From Desulfuromonadales bacterium (GTDB lineage Bacteria; Desulfobacterota; Desulfuromonadia; Desulfuromonadales; BM103): a stretch of DNA of 64,000 bases. A program made the translations under genes and the position numbers. The stretch lies in NCBI GenBank assembly GCA_014860225.1, contig JACZKE010000001.1:1-64000 (forward strand), given 5' to 3'. The notes under the pieces are model-generated. The model was not told the DNA's origin and made no database searches. It saw only the letters and a list, made by a program, of their open reading frames with translations. This document shows positions 43,526 to 52,045 of the stretch, in pieces (the first letter of the stretch is position 1; every line of letters starts with the position of its first letter).

Positions 43526-43858
43526 TTAATTGTCCTTGTGAAAGTTAATGACACGGGCTTTTTCCAGAGTAATCAAACCACCCCTGAACATCCCCTCGAT
43601 CAGCGGCAGAACAGCATTGATCTTCTCTTCGCAATCGACCACTTCGACAACCACAGGAAGATCACTGCTCAAACGCAGGAAACGATCGGAGTGGACTTCA
43701 TTCTTGCGACCGTAACCCATCGCCCCTTTGATGACTGTGGTACCGGCGATACCTTCGACACGGAAAAGCTCGACCAGAGCCTCGTAGAGCGGTTGATTTT
43801 GATAACGGTCACTCTCACCAACAAAGATCCGCATCAACACCATCTCTTCCTGTTTCAA
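43526..43858 (-). CDS. DUF190-family protein
   Basis: 110 residues (PII-like fold): RIFVGESDRYQNQPLYEALV, VEGIAGTTVIKGAMGYGRKN and DLPVVVEVVDCEEKINAVLP. DUF190 proteins accompany CrcB fluoride channels and are presumed regulators. Two starts are possible: TTG 43858 with GGAGAA eight bases upstream (used here) or ATG 43843. Confidence 0.85.
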   Translation of the reverse strand: MKQEEMVLMRIFVGESDRYQNQPLYEALVELFRVEGIAGTTVIKGAMGYGRKNEVHSDRFLRLSSDLPVVVEVVDCEEKINAVLPLIEGMFRGGLITLEKARVINFHKDN

Positions 43859-43877
43859 AATGTTCTCCTCTCAGTTT

Positions 43878-44249
43878 TCACATCTGCCGAGCAAGGTAAA
43901 TTCCAACAAGCGCGGCAACGATACAGACGCTTACATTTAAAAGGATATTCGCTCCGGCCGCAACCACACTGCCTTCTTCCAGCAACCTGACTGTTTCATA
44001 AGAGAAGGTGGAAAAGGTTGTGAAACCACCTAAAAATCCGACTGTCAGGCCAAACCGCAGCTCAGGACTCAACAAGGTGCTGCGCAGGCTTCCCTCCATC
44101 ACCAATCCGAGCAGAAGAGAGCCGGTCACGTTGACAGCCAACGTTCCGTATGGCAGATTCTTGCCGGCAAGGGTATAGATCCAACCTGAAACCAAATAGC
44201 GCGCAACGCACCCCATGCCGCCGAAGACACCCAAATAGAGAATTTTCAT
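43878..44249 (-). CDS. crcB: fluoride ion channel
   Basis: 123 residues, four membrane helices. GGMGCVARYLVSGWIY, NLPYGTLAVNVTGSLLLGLV and GFLGGFTTFSTFSYET are diagnostic for CrcB/Fluc, which exports fluoride as an antiparallel dimer. Start ATG 44249. Followed by DUF190 and TerB-like genes; preceded 12 bases upstream by a small lipoprotein gene. No fluoride-riboswitch signature was recognised upstream. Confidence 0.93.
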   Translation of the reverse strand: MKILYLGVFGGMGCVARYLVSGWIYTLAGKNLPYGTLAVNVTGSLLLGLVMEGSLRSTLLSPELRFGLTVGFLGGFTTFSTFSYETVRLLEEGSVVAAGANILLNVSVCIVAALVGIYLARQM

Positions 44250-44261
44250 TTGAGCAGGCAC

Positions 44262-44408
44262 CTAGAAACGTTTCTGCAAAAGGGCGTCGAACTCAGTGCC
44301 ACACGCAGGGCAATGGACCTTAGCTCTTTCCTTATCTGAAGCTGGAATACAAGCAGCCAACAGCATGGATAGGACAAGTCCAACAAAAAGAACACGAATG
44401 ATATGCAT
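44262..44408 (-). CDS. 48-residue zinc-ribbon-like lipoprotein
   Basis: Begins MHIIRVLFVGLVLSMLLAAC, a lipoprotein signal with cysteine 20 as the lipid anchor, then a short tail with HCPACGTEF (one CxxC) and ends LLQKRF. AGGAG stands seven to eleven bases before ATG 44408. It lies directly upstream of crcB in the same direction. Function unknown; the single CxxC pair could bind metal only as a dimer. Confidence 0.7.
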   Translation of the reverse strand: MHIIRVLFVGLVLSMLLAACIPASDKERAKVHCPACGTEFDALLQKRF

Positions 44409-44520
44409 AACAGTTTACTCCTGATAGAGTTCAAAGAATAAAGGGTAAAATTCAAGTAAAACATTATGCGGTTGGTACGACAAACTGTCAACTTTTCATG
44501 GCGCTCCGCCAAGACCCCTC

Positions 44521-44549
44521 TTGCATAACGACATTCAGTTTGGTATATA
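44521..44549 (+). promoter_or_regulatory. putative sigma-70 promoter of rpoH
   Basis: TTGCAT and TATATA separated by 17 bases; the predicted start falls within the CIRCE element. Confidence 0.6.
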
Positions 44550-44552
44550 TAC

Positions 44553-44579
44553 CTAGCACTCTACCCGGGTGAGTGCCAA
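44553..44579. promoter_or_regulatory. CIRCE operator (HrcA site) before rpoH
   Basis: CTAGCACTC, nine bases, GAGTGCCAA. The consensus is TTAGCACTC-N9-GAGTGCTAA, so each half matches eight of nine. Position just after the promoter suits repression by HrcA. Confidence 0.85.
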
Positions 44580-44605
44580 ACCTCCACATTTACAGGACTT
44601 AGGAT

Positions 44606-45451
44606 ATGAGCACTTTGAATTTACCAGTCACAACCGACACCCTTGAACATTACATGGTCCAGGTCAATCGCTTTGATCTGCTAAGCGCAGCCGAAGAGCG
44701 AGAGCTTGCAATCAGACATCTGCGTGATGGCGATACAGAGGCTGCCCACCGTTTGATCTGTGCCAATCTTCGCTTTGTCGTCAAGGTCGCCAATGAATAC
44801 CGTGGCTATGGTCTACGTCTACTCGACCTTGTCCAGGAAGGGAATATTGGCCTGATGATGGCTGTTAAAAAGTTCGATCCGGAACGCGGAACGCGTCTAA
44901 TCACTTATGCCGTCTGGTGGATTCGCGCCTATATCCAGAGTTACATCATGCGCAGTTGGTCACTGGTGAAAATCGGAACCACGCAGATGCAGAAAAAACT
45001 CTTTTTCAAACTGGCCCAGACGCGAAGCGCCCTGCTCAACCTGACCGGCTCTGAGCAAATCGGTGACATCGCCCAGGAACTCGACGTCAATGAGGATATT
45101 GTCGCCGAGATGAGTCAGCGTATGGGAAGCCGCGACACCTCTCTGGATGTCGAGTTGACCGAGGGCGAAGGTTATACCCTGCTCAGCACCCTGGCAGACA
45201 AAAGCGACAACCAGGAAGAACTCCTGCTTGCGCATGAGGAACAACAACTGAACACCGAGCGCACCTCGGCAGCGCTGGAAGTACTCACCCCCCGCGAACG
45301 TCATATCATTGAACAGAGAATTCTGTCCGACACACCCAGAACCTTGCAGGATCTCGCAGATGAATTCGATATCAGCCGTGAACGTGTCCGCCAGATTGAA
45401 CAAAACTCTCTGCACAAACTGCGTGCAGTGATGACAGAACAGCCGTCCTGA
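44606..45451 (+). CDS. rpoH: heat-shock sigma factor
   Basis: 281 residues. Region 2 is typical (AHRLICANLRFVVKVANEYR, LVQEGNIGLMMAVKKFDPE, TYAVWWIRAYIQSYIMRSWS), and the RpoH box QKKLFFKLAQ is present, which separates RpoH from RpoD and RpoS. Region 4 ends DISRERVRQIEQNSLHKLR. It directs RNA polymerase to heat-shock promoters. Its own expression should be repressed by HrcA through the CIRCE element immediately upstream. TAGGAT precedes the ATG. Confidence 0.95.
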   Translation: MSTLNLPVTTDTLEHYMVQVNRFDLLSAAEERELAIRHLRDGDTEAAHRLICANLRFVVKVANEYRGYGLRLLDLVQEGNIGLMMAVKKFDPERGTRLITYAVWWIRAYIQSYIMRSWSLVKIGTTQMQKKLFFKLAQTRSALLNLTGSEQIGDIAQELDVNEDIVAEMSQRMGSRDTSLDVELTEGEGYTLLSTLADKSDNQEELLLAHEEQQLNTERTSAALEVLTPRERHIIEQRILSDTPRTLQDLADEFDISRERVRQIEQNSLHKLRAVMTEQPS

Positions 45452-45510
45452 GAACTTGCCGATTGAAGAAACAATTGACAAACAGGCTGAGTTATCGTTA
45501 TCTAGGTATC

Positions 45511-45653
45511 TGTCTGACCATACGGGCCGAAGTGAAAATTTGCATGCAGATTCAGACTCGTTGAACGTTTAGAACCGTAACCACAATCTGAAAAGATTTT
45601 GAAAGCTGTGCGGCTAAGCGTGCTTACAGCAGATTAACGTAGAACCCGACAGG
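45511..45653. repeat. degenerate copy of the dispersed repeat (copy E)
   Basis: Starts TGTCTGACCATACGGGCCG followed by AAGTGAAAATTTG, close to the end of other copies, and finishes with CCCGACAGG. The centre has decayed. Confidence 0.5.
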
Positions 45654-45718
45654 TTCATGGTACCTTCCAGCTATCGACAGAATCAACTCAATAAACTTCA
45701 CTATCAGAGGCGTTCAGG

Positions 45719-46462
45719 ATGCATAAATCATTAATTTGTCTTTTTCTCATAAGCCTTATCTTCCTTGCTGCTTGCGGATCCAAAACTGTCGCTCCTGCAA
45801 AGAATACCGGATTTTATTTCCAGGAAGGTGAAGAATTCTTTGAAAAGGGGCTCTACCGAGACGCAATTGCTTCTTGGGAAAAGGTCAGAGACAGTTACTT
45901 CTCGCCTGAACTGAACACCCTCGCCGAACTAAAGATTGCCGAAGCTCATTTTCTTGGTGAAGAATACATCGAAGCGGCGGTTGCCTACGAGGCGTTTCTA
46001 ACAAATCATCCCGGACATCCACGTGTTGCTGACGTTCTTTATCAGCTAGGTCTCTCCTATATGTACCAGATACTGTCCGTTGACCAGGACCAGACGTCAA
46101 CGAACTTCGCACTCAACACCTTCAAAACTCTGCAGGAACGATTCCCGCAAGACCGTCGCCATGAAGAGGTGCAGATTTACATTGATCGCTGTAACAATCA
46201 GTTAGCAGCAAGCGAGCTCAATATTGGTGTATTCTACCTGCGCACCAAGTCTTACTCGGCATCCGTCAATCGGATTGAAGGGTTGCTGAAGAAGTACCCG
46301 AATTATTATGAGCGTGACAAGGCCTACTACTACCTCGGTCAGGCCTACCTTCTGGGCGGTGAAAAAGAAAAGGCGGTCGTGGCATTCAATACGCTTTTCA
46401 ACGATTATACCGGCAGTGAATTTATCCACGATGCTCAGCGATTCATCGAAAAAAACAACTGA
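45719..46462 (+). CDS. bamD: BamD-like TPR outer-membrane lipoprotein
   Basis: 247 residues. Lipoprotein signal ending LAAC (cysteine 19), then TPR repeats (GEEFFEKGLYRDAIASWEKV, FLTNHPGHPRVADVLYQLGL, GVFYLRTKSYSASVNRIEGL, KAYYYLGQAYLLGGEKEKAV). This is the structure of BamD/ComL, the essential lipoprotein of the outer-membrane protein assembly complex. It stands alone with a terminator. Other TPR lipoproteins look similar, so the name is probable rather than certain. Confidence 0.82.
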   Translation: MHKSLICLFLISLIFLAACGSKTVAPAKNTGFYFQEGEEFFEKGLYRDAIASWEKVRDSYFSPELNTLAELKIAEAHFLGEEYIEAAVAYEAFLTNHPGHPRVADVLYQLGLSYMYQILSVDQDQTSTNFALNTFKTLQERFPQDRRHEEVQIYIDRCNNQLAASELNIGVFYLRTKSYSASVNRIEGLLKKYPNYYERDKAYYYLGQAYLLGGEKEKAVVAFNTLFNDYTGSEFIHDAQRFIEKNN

Positions 46463-46484
46463 TTTCCAAAGAGCCTGCAAGATT

Positions 46485-46514
46485 AAAAAGCCCAACCGCG
46501 AGGATGGGCTTTTT
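46485..46514 (+). terminator. terminator after bamD
   Basis: AAAAAGCCCA/TGGGCTTTTT arms around ACCGCGAGGA. Confidence 0.8.
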
Positions 46515-46574
46515 ACGTTTCAGGACGCACAGTTGAGGACGGCGAAATGCATACAGGATACAGTATATTTTCCC

Positions 46575-46603
46575 TTGACTTGCCGGAGACCGCATACTAT
46601 AAA
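46575..46603 (+). promoter_or_regulatory. sigma-70 promoter of the CoA-transferase gene
   Basis: TTGACT and TATAAA with 17 bases between. It lies 250 bases before the ATG, leaving a long leader. Confidence 0.6.
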
Positions 46604-46810
46604 AATGTTCTATTCTGTATACATTGCCTTGATACAGCATATGGACATTCGTTATAAAGTCAGCCCGAAGCAACCAGTTTTTTACTCGCCTGCTTCGGGC
46701 TTGATGAAATTGCACCTGAAGACCCTATACATAAAGCATTACAGAAATCATCATCGCCGTGATAAAGGACAGCGTTTCAACAAGACTTTTTCCCGGCAAC
46801 CCATTCTAAA

Positions 46811-46828
46811 TTCGGGATATATCCCGAA
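46811..46828. promoter_or_regulatory. 18-bp perfect palindrome before the CoA-transferase gene
   Basis: TTCGGGATATATCCCGAA, 24 bases before the ATG and just upstream of GGAGGAG. No T run. Probably a repressor operator or a leader hairpin. Confidence 0.65.
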
Positions 46829-46852
46829 TAAATTCCATCATGGAGGAGAGAA

Positions 46853-48439
46853 ATGTCCGATTACGGAACCCTGGAAAGTCGCGTTCGTCGCAAGTCCTTG
46901 CTAAGCAAGGTCATGAAGCCTGAGGATACCATTCAGTTCTTCAAGGCCGGGCAGAATCTGGTATGGTCCGGATTCACTCCGGCCGGCTACCCGAAAGCCG
47001 TGCCTATCGCTCTGGCCAATCACGTTGAAGCCAACAATTTGCAAGGCAAGCTGAAGTTCAATCTCTTCATCGGCGCATCCGTTGGTGCTGAGACTGAGGA
47101 TCGTTGGGCGACCCTCGACATGATCGACCGTCGCTGGCCTTACCAGACCGGCAAGAATATCGCTGCCGGCATCAACGCCGGTCGCATCCGCATGGGCGAC
47201 AAGCACCTCGGTCACTTTGCCCAGGATATCAGCTACGGTTTCTACACCGATAACGGCCGCTACGATATCGGCATCTTCGAAGTCTCGGCCATCACCGAAG
47301 ACGGTGGCCTGGCCCTGACGTCCTCATGCGGCATCGTCGCAGAAGCTATTGGCCTGTGCGACAAGATCATCCTCGAAGTCAACACCGGACAGCCGTCTTT
47401 CGAGGGCATCCACGACATTCACATGCAGCAAAAGCCGCCGAATCGAGCACCTTTCCTGATTACCGAGTCACATACACGCATCGGCAGCCCCTATGTGCCG
47501 TGCGATACCGACAAGGTTATCGCCGTGGTCGAGTCCAAGCATCGTGACAAAGGCCGTGCTTTTGCCGATATGGATGATACCTCTGAAGCAATCGCCGGAC
47601 ACATCATGGAATTCTTTGCCCATGAAGTGAAGCGTGGCCGTCTGCCTGAGAATCTTCTGCCGCTGCAATCGGGCGTCGGCTCTATTGCCAACGCTGTAGT
47701 CGGCGGTCTGGCCAAGGGGCCCTTCCATAATCTGTCGGTTTACACCGAGGTTCTGCAGGACACCATGCTCGACTTCTTCGATGGTGGCAACCTGAACTTC
47801 GCATCGGCCTGTTCACTGTCGCTCTCGGAAAATCCCGGTTTCCCTCGCTTCTTCGACAACTGGGACAAATATTTCGGCAAGTGCGTGCTGCGTCCCCTGT
47901 CGATCTCCAATGCACCTGAGCCGATCCGCCGGCTTGGCGTTATCGCCATGAACACTCCGGTCGAATTCGACATCTACGCCCACGCCAACTCCACGTTGGT
48001 CGGCGGCACGCGCATGATCAACGGCCTCGGCGGTTCCGGCGATTACCTGCGCAATGGCTTCCTGAAGATCATGCACTCACCATCAACGCGGCCGAGCAAG
48101 ACTGATCCACTCGGCATCACCTGCGTTGTACCTAAAGCACCGCACATCGACCATACCGAGCATGACCTCGACGTGCTGGTCACCGAACAGGGCCTGGCCG
48201 ATCTTCGCGGTGTAGCACCAAAAGAGCGCGCCAAACTGATTATTGAGAAATGTGCTCACCCAGAATACAAGCCTATTCTGAGCGACTACCTGGGGATGGC
48301 ATCCAAGGAATGTTTGGCCAAGGGCATCGGTCATGAACCGCAACTCTTTGATCGTGCCTTCAAGATGCAGCTGAACATGGCACAGAACGGCACCATGCGC
48401 ATCAACAACTGGGACATCAAAATCGATCTCTGCGAGTAG
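46853..48439 (+). CDS. succinyl-CoA:acetate CoA-transferase family protein
   Basis: 528 residues of the acetyl-CoA hydrolase/transferase family. AGQNLVWSGFTPAGYPKAVP opens the first Rossmann-like half. YTEVLQDTMLDFFDGG holds the expected catalytic glutamate, and TEQGLADLRGVAPKERA lies near the end. In Desulfuromonas/Geobacter relatives such an enzyme activates acetate with succinyl-CoA and closes the TCA cycle, a core step of acetate respiration. GGAGGAG precedes the ATG. It has a long leader with a palindrome and its own terminator. Exact CoA acceptor is inferred. Confidence 0.9.
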   Translation: MSDYGTLESRVRRKSLLSKVMKPEDTIQFFKAGQNLVWSGFTPAGYPKAVPIALANHVEANNLQGKLKFNLFIGASVGAETEDRWATLDMIDRRWPYQTGKNIAAGINAGRIRMGDKHLGHFAQDISYGFYTDNGRYDIGIFEVSAITEDGGLALTSSCGIVAEAIGLCDKIILEVNTGQPSFEGIHDIHMQQKPPNRAPFLITESHTRIGSPYVPCDTDKVIAVVESKHRDKGRAFADMDDTSEAIAGHIMEFFAHEVKRGRLPENLLPLQSGVGSIANAVVGGLAKGPFHNLSVYTEVLQDTMLDFFDGGNLNFASACSLSLSENPGFPRFFDNWDKYFGKCVLRPLSISNAPEPIRRLGVIAMNTPVEFDIYAHANSTLVGGTRMINGLGGSGDYLRNGFLKIMHSPSTRPSKTDPLGITCVVPKAPHIDHTEHDLDVLVTEQGLADLRGVAPKERAKLIIEKCAHPEYKPILSDYLGMASKECLAKGIGHEPQLFDRAFKMQLNMAQNGTMRINNWDIKIDLCE

Positions 48440-48462
48440 TCATCGACGGTCTCAACTCTAAA

Positions 48463-48497
48463 GAAAAGCCCCGTCAGGTCACTGGCGGGGCTTTTCT
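48463..48497 (+). terminator. terminator of the CoA-transferase gene
   Basis: GAAAAGCCCCG/CGGGGCTTTTC-type stem followed by a short T-rich tail; also serves the convergent peroxiredoxin gene. Confidence 0.8.
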
Positions 48498-48527
48498 CGT
48501 ATTATTTTTTCCCACGCCTCAGCGGTT

Positions 48528-49130
48528 CTAAAGCTTGTCCGCCTTGTCTCTCAGGTAAGAAGCAACTCCTGCCGCATTCGGCTTCATGCCGTCCTCGCCC
48601 TTGTTCCATCCGGCGGGACAAACCTCGCCATACTTCTCATGGAACTGCAGGGCATCGATCATGCGCAGCATCTCGTCAACGTTACGGCCAAGCGGCAGGT
48701 CATTGACCACCTGATGGTGAACCTTGCCAGCTTTGTCGATCAGGAAAGAGCCTCGGAAGGCAACTCCAGCTTCCTGAAACTCGACATCATAAGCCTGACA
48801 GATCTGGTGTTTGACATCTGCGACCAGGGGATAAGCAATGGCGCCGATTCCTCCCTCGTCAACCGGTGTGTTCCGCCAGGCGACATGGGAAAACTGCGAA
48901 TCGATCGAGCACCCGATCACCTGCACGTCACGTTCCTCAAAATCCTTGATACGTTTGGAAAAAGCAATCAATTCCGTAGGGCAGACAAAGGTGAAATCGA
49001 GCGGATAGAAGAAGAGTACAACATACTTCCCTCTGTAGTCAGCAAGACAGAAATCTGCTTTTATGGAGCCGTCAGCCAAAACAGCTGCAGCAGTAAAATC
49101 AGGGGCTTGTTTTCCAACCAGAACACTCAT
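48528..49130 (-). CDS. 2-Cys peroxiredoxin (AhpC/Prx1 type)
   Basis: 200 residues from ATG 49130 (AAAGGAG upstream). Peroxidatic cysteine in FYPLDFTFVCPTELIAF and resolving cysteine in the C-terminal GEVCPAGWNKG. It reduces hydrogen peroxide and organic peroxides in the cytoplasm with thioredoxin or AhpF-like partners. The GGIG and C-terminal helix (eukaryote-like YL motif: SYLRDKADKL) suggest a sensitive type. Single gene, convergent with the CoA-transferase. Confidence 0.93.
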   Translation of the reverse strand: MSVLVGKQAPDFTAAAVLADGSIKADFCLADYRGKYVVLFFYPLDFTFVCPTELIAFSKRIKDFEERDVQVIGCSIDSQFSHVAWRNTPVDEGGIGAIAYPLVADVKHQICQAYDVEFQEAGVAFRGSFLIDKAGKVHHQVVNDLPLGRNVDEMLRMIDALQFHEKYGEVCPAGWNKGEDGMKPNAAGVASYLRDKADKL

Positions 49131-49394
49131 GTGTAAAACTCCTTTCAAGACTGACAATAGTTCATTAGAATTATGCGGCTCAGTTTACCGACTCCTCTCC
49201 AGGTGTCAAGGTAAATATGACCAGTTTAGTCTTTTAGTCTAAGGTAAGGCAGGCAGTTCTTGATATTTTCGCATCGGGTTGATAGTATCTGAGCGCTTAA
49301 ACTCAATCAAAAATCACGACAAAGACAACGTTATTTTTTAATATGAACTCAACCATCAATCTCAATCATCGGTAACATAGAACGGAAAACATAA

Positions 49395-50837
49395 ATGCTA
49401 GTCAAACTGTTGATTATTGATGACGATCAGGTCATCCGTGACGTCCTTAAAGGTATCTTCGAGGACCAGAGCTTCGAGATCTTCCTGGCGGCAGACGGTG
49501 AATCCGGCCTCAGAATTATCAGAGAGCATCGTCCTAATCTTGCCATCATCGACATCAATCTACCGGGAAAATCGGGGCTGGAAATTCTGAAAGACGCCAA
49601 ACAGATTGACAGCAAGATCTCCGTCATCATCGCGACAGGCTATAACACCACTCAGAATGCCATCGAAGCGATGAAATTTGGTGCTTTTGACTACCTGGCA
49701 AAACCATTCAACATTCTGGAAGTACAAGAGGTGGTTGCCAAAGGGTTGGCCTCAAACCTGCTGAGCCGTAAGGTTAAATTCTCCCTAGAGTCGTCGGAAA
49801 TTATTGGCGACTCGCCCGATGAAGACATAATGATCGGTTCATCACCACAGATGATGGAGATCTGGAAAAAAATCGGCAGGGTTGCCACTTCAGACGAGAC
49901 TGTCCTGATTGAAGGCGAAAGCGGTACAGGAAAAGAACTCCTGGCGCGCGCCATTTATACAAATTCAGCCAGGAATCATAGACCGTTTCTTGCTGTCAAT
50001 TGTGCAGCAATGCCGGAGAACCTGCTTGAAAGCGACCTGTTCGGACACGAGAAAGGAGCATTTACGGATGCGCAAACTCGTCGCATTGGCAAATTCGAGC
50101 AATGCAACGGCGGCACCCTGTTTCTCGATGAGATTTCCGAGATGAGTCTGCTCAACCAGAGCAAATTGTTGCGTGTCCTGGAAAACAAGTCGTTCCAGCG
50201 TGTTGGCGGTAATGAAGAGATTCACACGGATATCCGGATCGTTGCCGCGGCCAACCGTAACCTGCAGGAGGAAGTCAACCGGGGCAGGTTCAGGCTTGAC
50301 TTGTTCTATCGGCTTCAGGTCGTCAGTTTCCATATCCCGCCTTTGCGAGAGAGACAGGAGGATATCCCCCTGCTGATCGATCTCTTCGTCAGACAGAACG
50401 CGATCAAGTACGGCAAGAAGAACCTCCGCGTCACGCCGGAAACCGTAAACTTCTTGTCGTCTTTGCATTGGAAAGGGAATATCAGGGAGTTAAAAAACGC
50501 TATCAGTGCAGCCGTCGTCTTTACGACTGGGGAGGTTCTACAACCTGACGACTTTACCCAACTCAAACAAGACAACTATCGGCAGGCATTTGGCGACCGC
50601 AACAAATTAGATCATTTTAGAGAGTGTGTGAAAACAGCTTTTCACGAACTGTGCTGCAACCGACCAGGAGCTATTTTTCAATTGCTCAGTTCAAAGCTGG
50701 AAACACATCTCGTCGATTTGGCAATGGAGCACTGCAACAACAACCAGGTTGCGGCGGCAAAGTTGCTGGGTATAAGCCGGAACACTCTGCGTAAGAGATT
50801 GGACTGCTCAGGTGACACCGTTCAAGATGCAACTTAA
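49395..50837 (+). CDS. sigma-54-dependent response regulator, NtrC family
   Basis: 480 residues. Receiver domain (1-120) with LLIIDDDQ and phospho-acceptor aspartate in AIIDINLPG. AAA+ domain with Walker A GESGTGKELLARA, the sigma-54 contact loop as GAFTDA rather than GAFTGA, and Walker B GGTLFLDEIS. C-terminal Fis helix-turn-helix NNQVAAAKLLGISRNTLRKR. A kinase partner is not adjacent; the hybrid kinases nearby are candidates. A weak ribosome-binding site precedes ATG 49395. It could act on the sigma-54 promoter found at 62819, but nothing in the sequence proves it. Confidence 0.93.
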   Translation: MLVKLLIIDDDQVIRDVLKGIFEDQSFEIFLAADGESGLRIIREHRPNLAIIDINLPGKSGLEILKDAKQIDSKISVIIATGYNTTQNAIEAMKFGAFDYLAKPFNILEVQEVVAKGLASNLLSRKVKFSLESSEIIGDSPDEDIMIGSSPQMMEIWKKIGRVATSDETVLIEGESGTGKELLARAIYTNSARNHRPFLAVNCAAMPENLLESDLFGHEKGAFTDAQTRRIGKFEQCNGGTLFLDEISEMSLLNQSKLLRVLENKSFQRVGGNEEIHTDIRIVAAANRNLQEEVNRGRFRLDLFYRLQVVSFHIPPLRERQEDIPLLIDLFVRQNAIKYGKKNLRVTPETVNFLSSLHWKGNIRELKNAISAAVVFTTGEVLQPDDFTQLKQDNYRQAFGDRNKLDHFRECVKTAFHELCCNRPGAIFQLLSSKLETHLVDLAMEHCNNNQVAAAKLLGISRNTLRKRLDCSGDTVQDAT

Positions 50838-50938
50838 CGACCAGCCATCTGTCACCGGAGGAGCACCCGTTCGGAACGACGAGAGATTTCACTGTTCATC
50901 ATTGAAATCTGCGGTCTACCCTTGCAGGCCTTTACCGC

Positions 50939-51949
50939 TCAACCTTCGAAGCCAACTCCCCCAACCGTACTAACGACTGCCCGGGGATAAGGCCTTATGC
51001 CCATCTCTTCGCCGACAGACGGTCGCTCAAGCCTCTCTGCAGTATTCCGGGTTTCACTTTCGTCCGGATAATCATTAATGACAACATCGAAAGCAGGCTT
51101 TTGATGGACCTTCACCAGGGCTGCGACCACCGCCGGATCGAACTGGTTTCCAACCTTCTTCTGTATTTCGTGGATCGCCTCTTCCTTACTCATGTGCGTT
51201 TTGTATGGCCGCCGGGAAGTGATCGCGTCATAAGCATCTGCAACGCACAGAATCTTGGCCAAAAAAGGGATATACCTCCCTGTGAGGCCATCCGGATAGC
51301 CGCAGCCGTCCATCCGTTCGTGGTGATATTTTATGACATTCAGGAGAGGGTGGAACTTCTTGATCGGCATTAATATCTCTACGGCATGGCCTGGATGTTT
51401 TTTGATCTGGGCAAACTCCTCGGCCGTCAACTCCTCGGTTTTATTGAGGATGTCATCATATGTCCCAATCTTGCCGATATCATGCAACAGCGCTGCAATT
51501 TCGAGAGATTCCCGGCTCTCTTCATCCAATCCTAGTTCTTCGGCCATCATCAGGCAGTAGTGCTTGACCCTGAGGGAGTGGCCCTTGGTCCAGTGACTTT
51601 TGGCGTCGAGCGCATTGACGAACCCTACGATCAGGCTGTTGATGATCTCCACCAATTCGCCTTCTGCCATGTCCTTGAACTGGTTGGCCTTTAGATATTT
51701 CTCCTGATATTGCAGAATCCTGCGGTTCACCACATAGCCGAGAACACTACTGATCAAAGGGGCAAAAAGGATCAGCAGGGTGTACTGCGCCCGAGTGGAC
51801 TCTCCGGAGGCAAGAATCAAGGAGACTAAATCTCCGCTCGATTCAAGGTAGAGGTAGAAAAGATACCCCAGCAGTACCAGCCAGCCAGAGAATGAAATCA
51901 ACAGGGAGATATTGTGGTCATAATCACTTCGGCCACATTCGATCTTCAT
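50939..51949 (-). CDS. membrane HD-GYP phosphodiesterase
   Basis: 336 residues from ATG 51949, chosen because GGGAG stands seven bases upstream; earlier in-frame ATGs have none. Two membrane helices (about 15-35 and 45-70) anchor it. The HD-GYP domain (about 100-290) has LLHDIGKIG and the full HHERMDGCGYPDG signature with the YP pair, so c-di-GMP hydrolysis is expected. Between plus-strand and further minus-strand signalling genes. Confidence 0.9.
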   Translation of the reverse strand: MKIECGRSDYDHNISLLISFSGWLVLLGYLFYLYLESSGDLVSLILASGESTRAQYTLLILFAPLISSVLGYVVNRRILQYQEKYLKANQFKDMAEGELVEIINSLIVGFVNALDAKSHWTKGHSLRVKHYCLMMAEELGLDEESRESLEIAALLHDIGKIGTYDDILNKTEELTAEEFAQIKKHPGHAVEILMPIKKFHPLLNVIKYHHERMDGCGYPDGLTGRYIPFLAKILCVADAYDAITSRRPYKTHMSKEEAIHEIQKKVGNQFDPAVVAALVKVHQKPAFDVVINDYPDESETRNTAERLERPSVGEEMGIRPYPRAVVSTVGGVGFEG

Positions 51950-52045
51950 TTTTGACTCCCAAACCATAGACGCAACGATCATGTTATGCATCGGAAGAAA
52001 AGACTCGGTGCCACACCTTGGCGAGCTCCCGTCCATCCTTGCGAC

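Noticed and set aside
44409-44520. Possible fluoride riboswitch upstream of the crcB operon
   Set aside because: No conserved pseudoknot or GATG/ACTCC-type segments were recognised on the minus strand.
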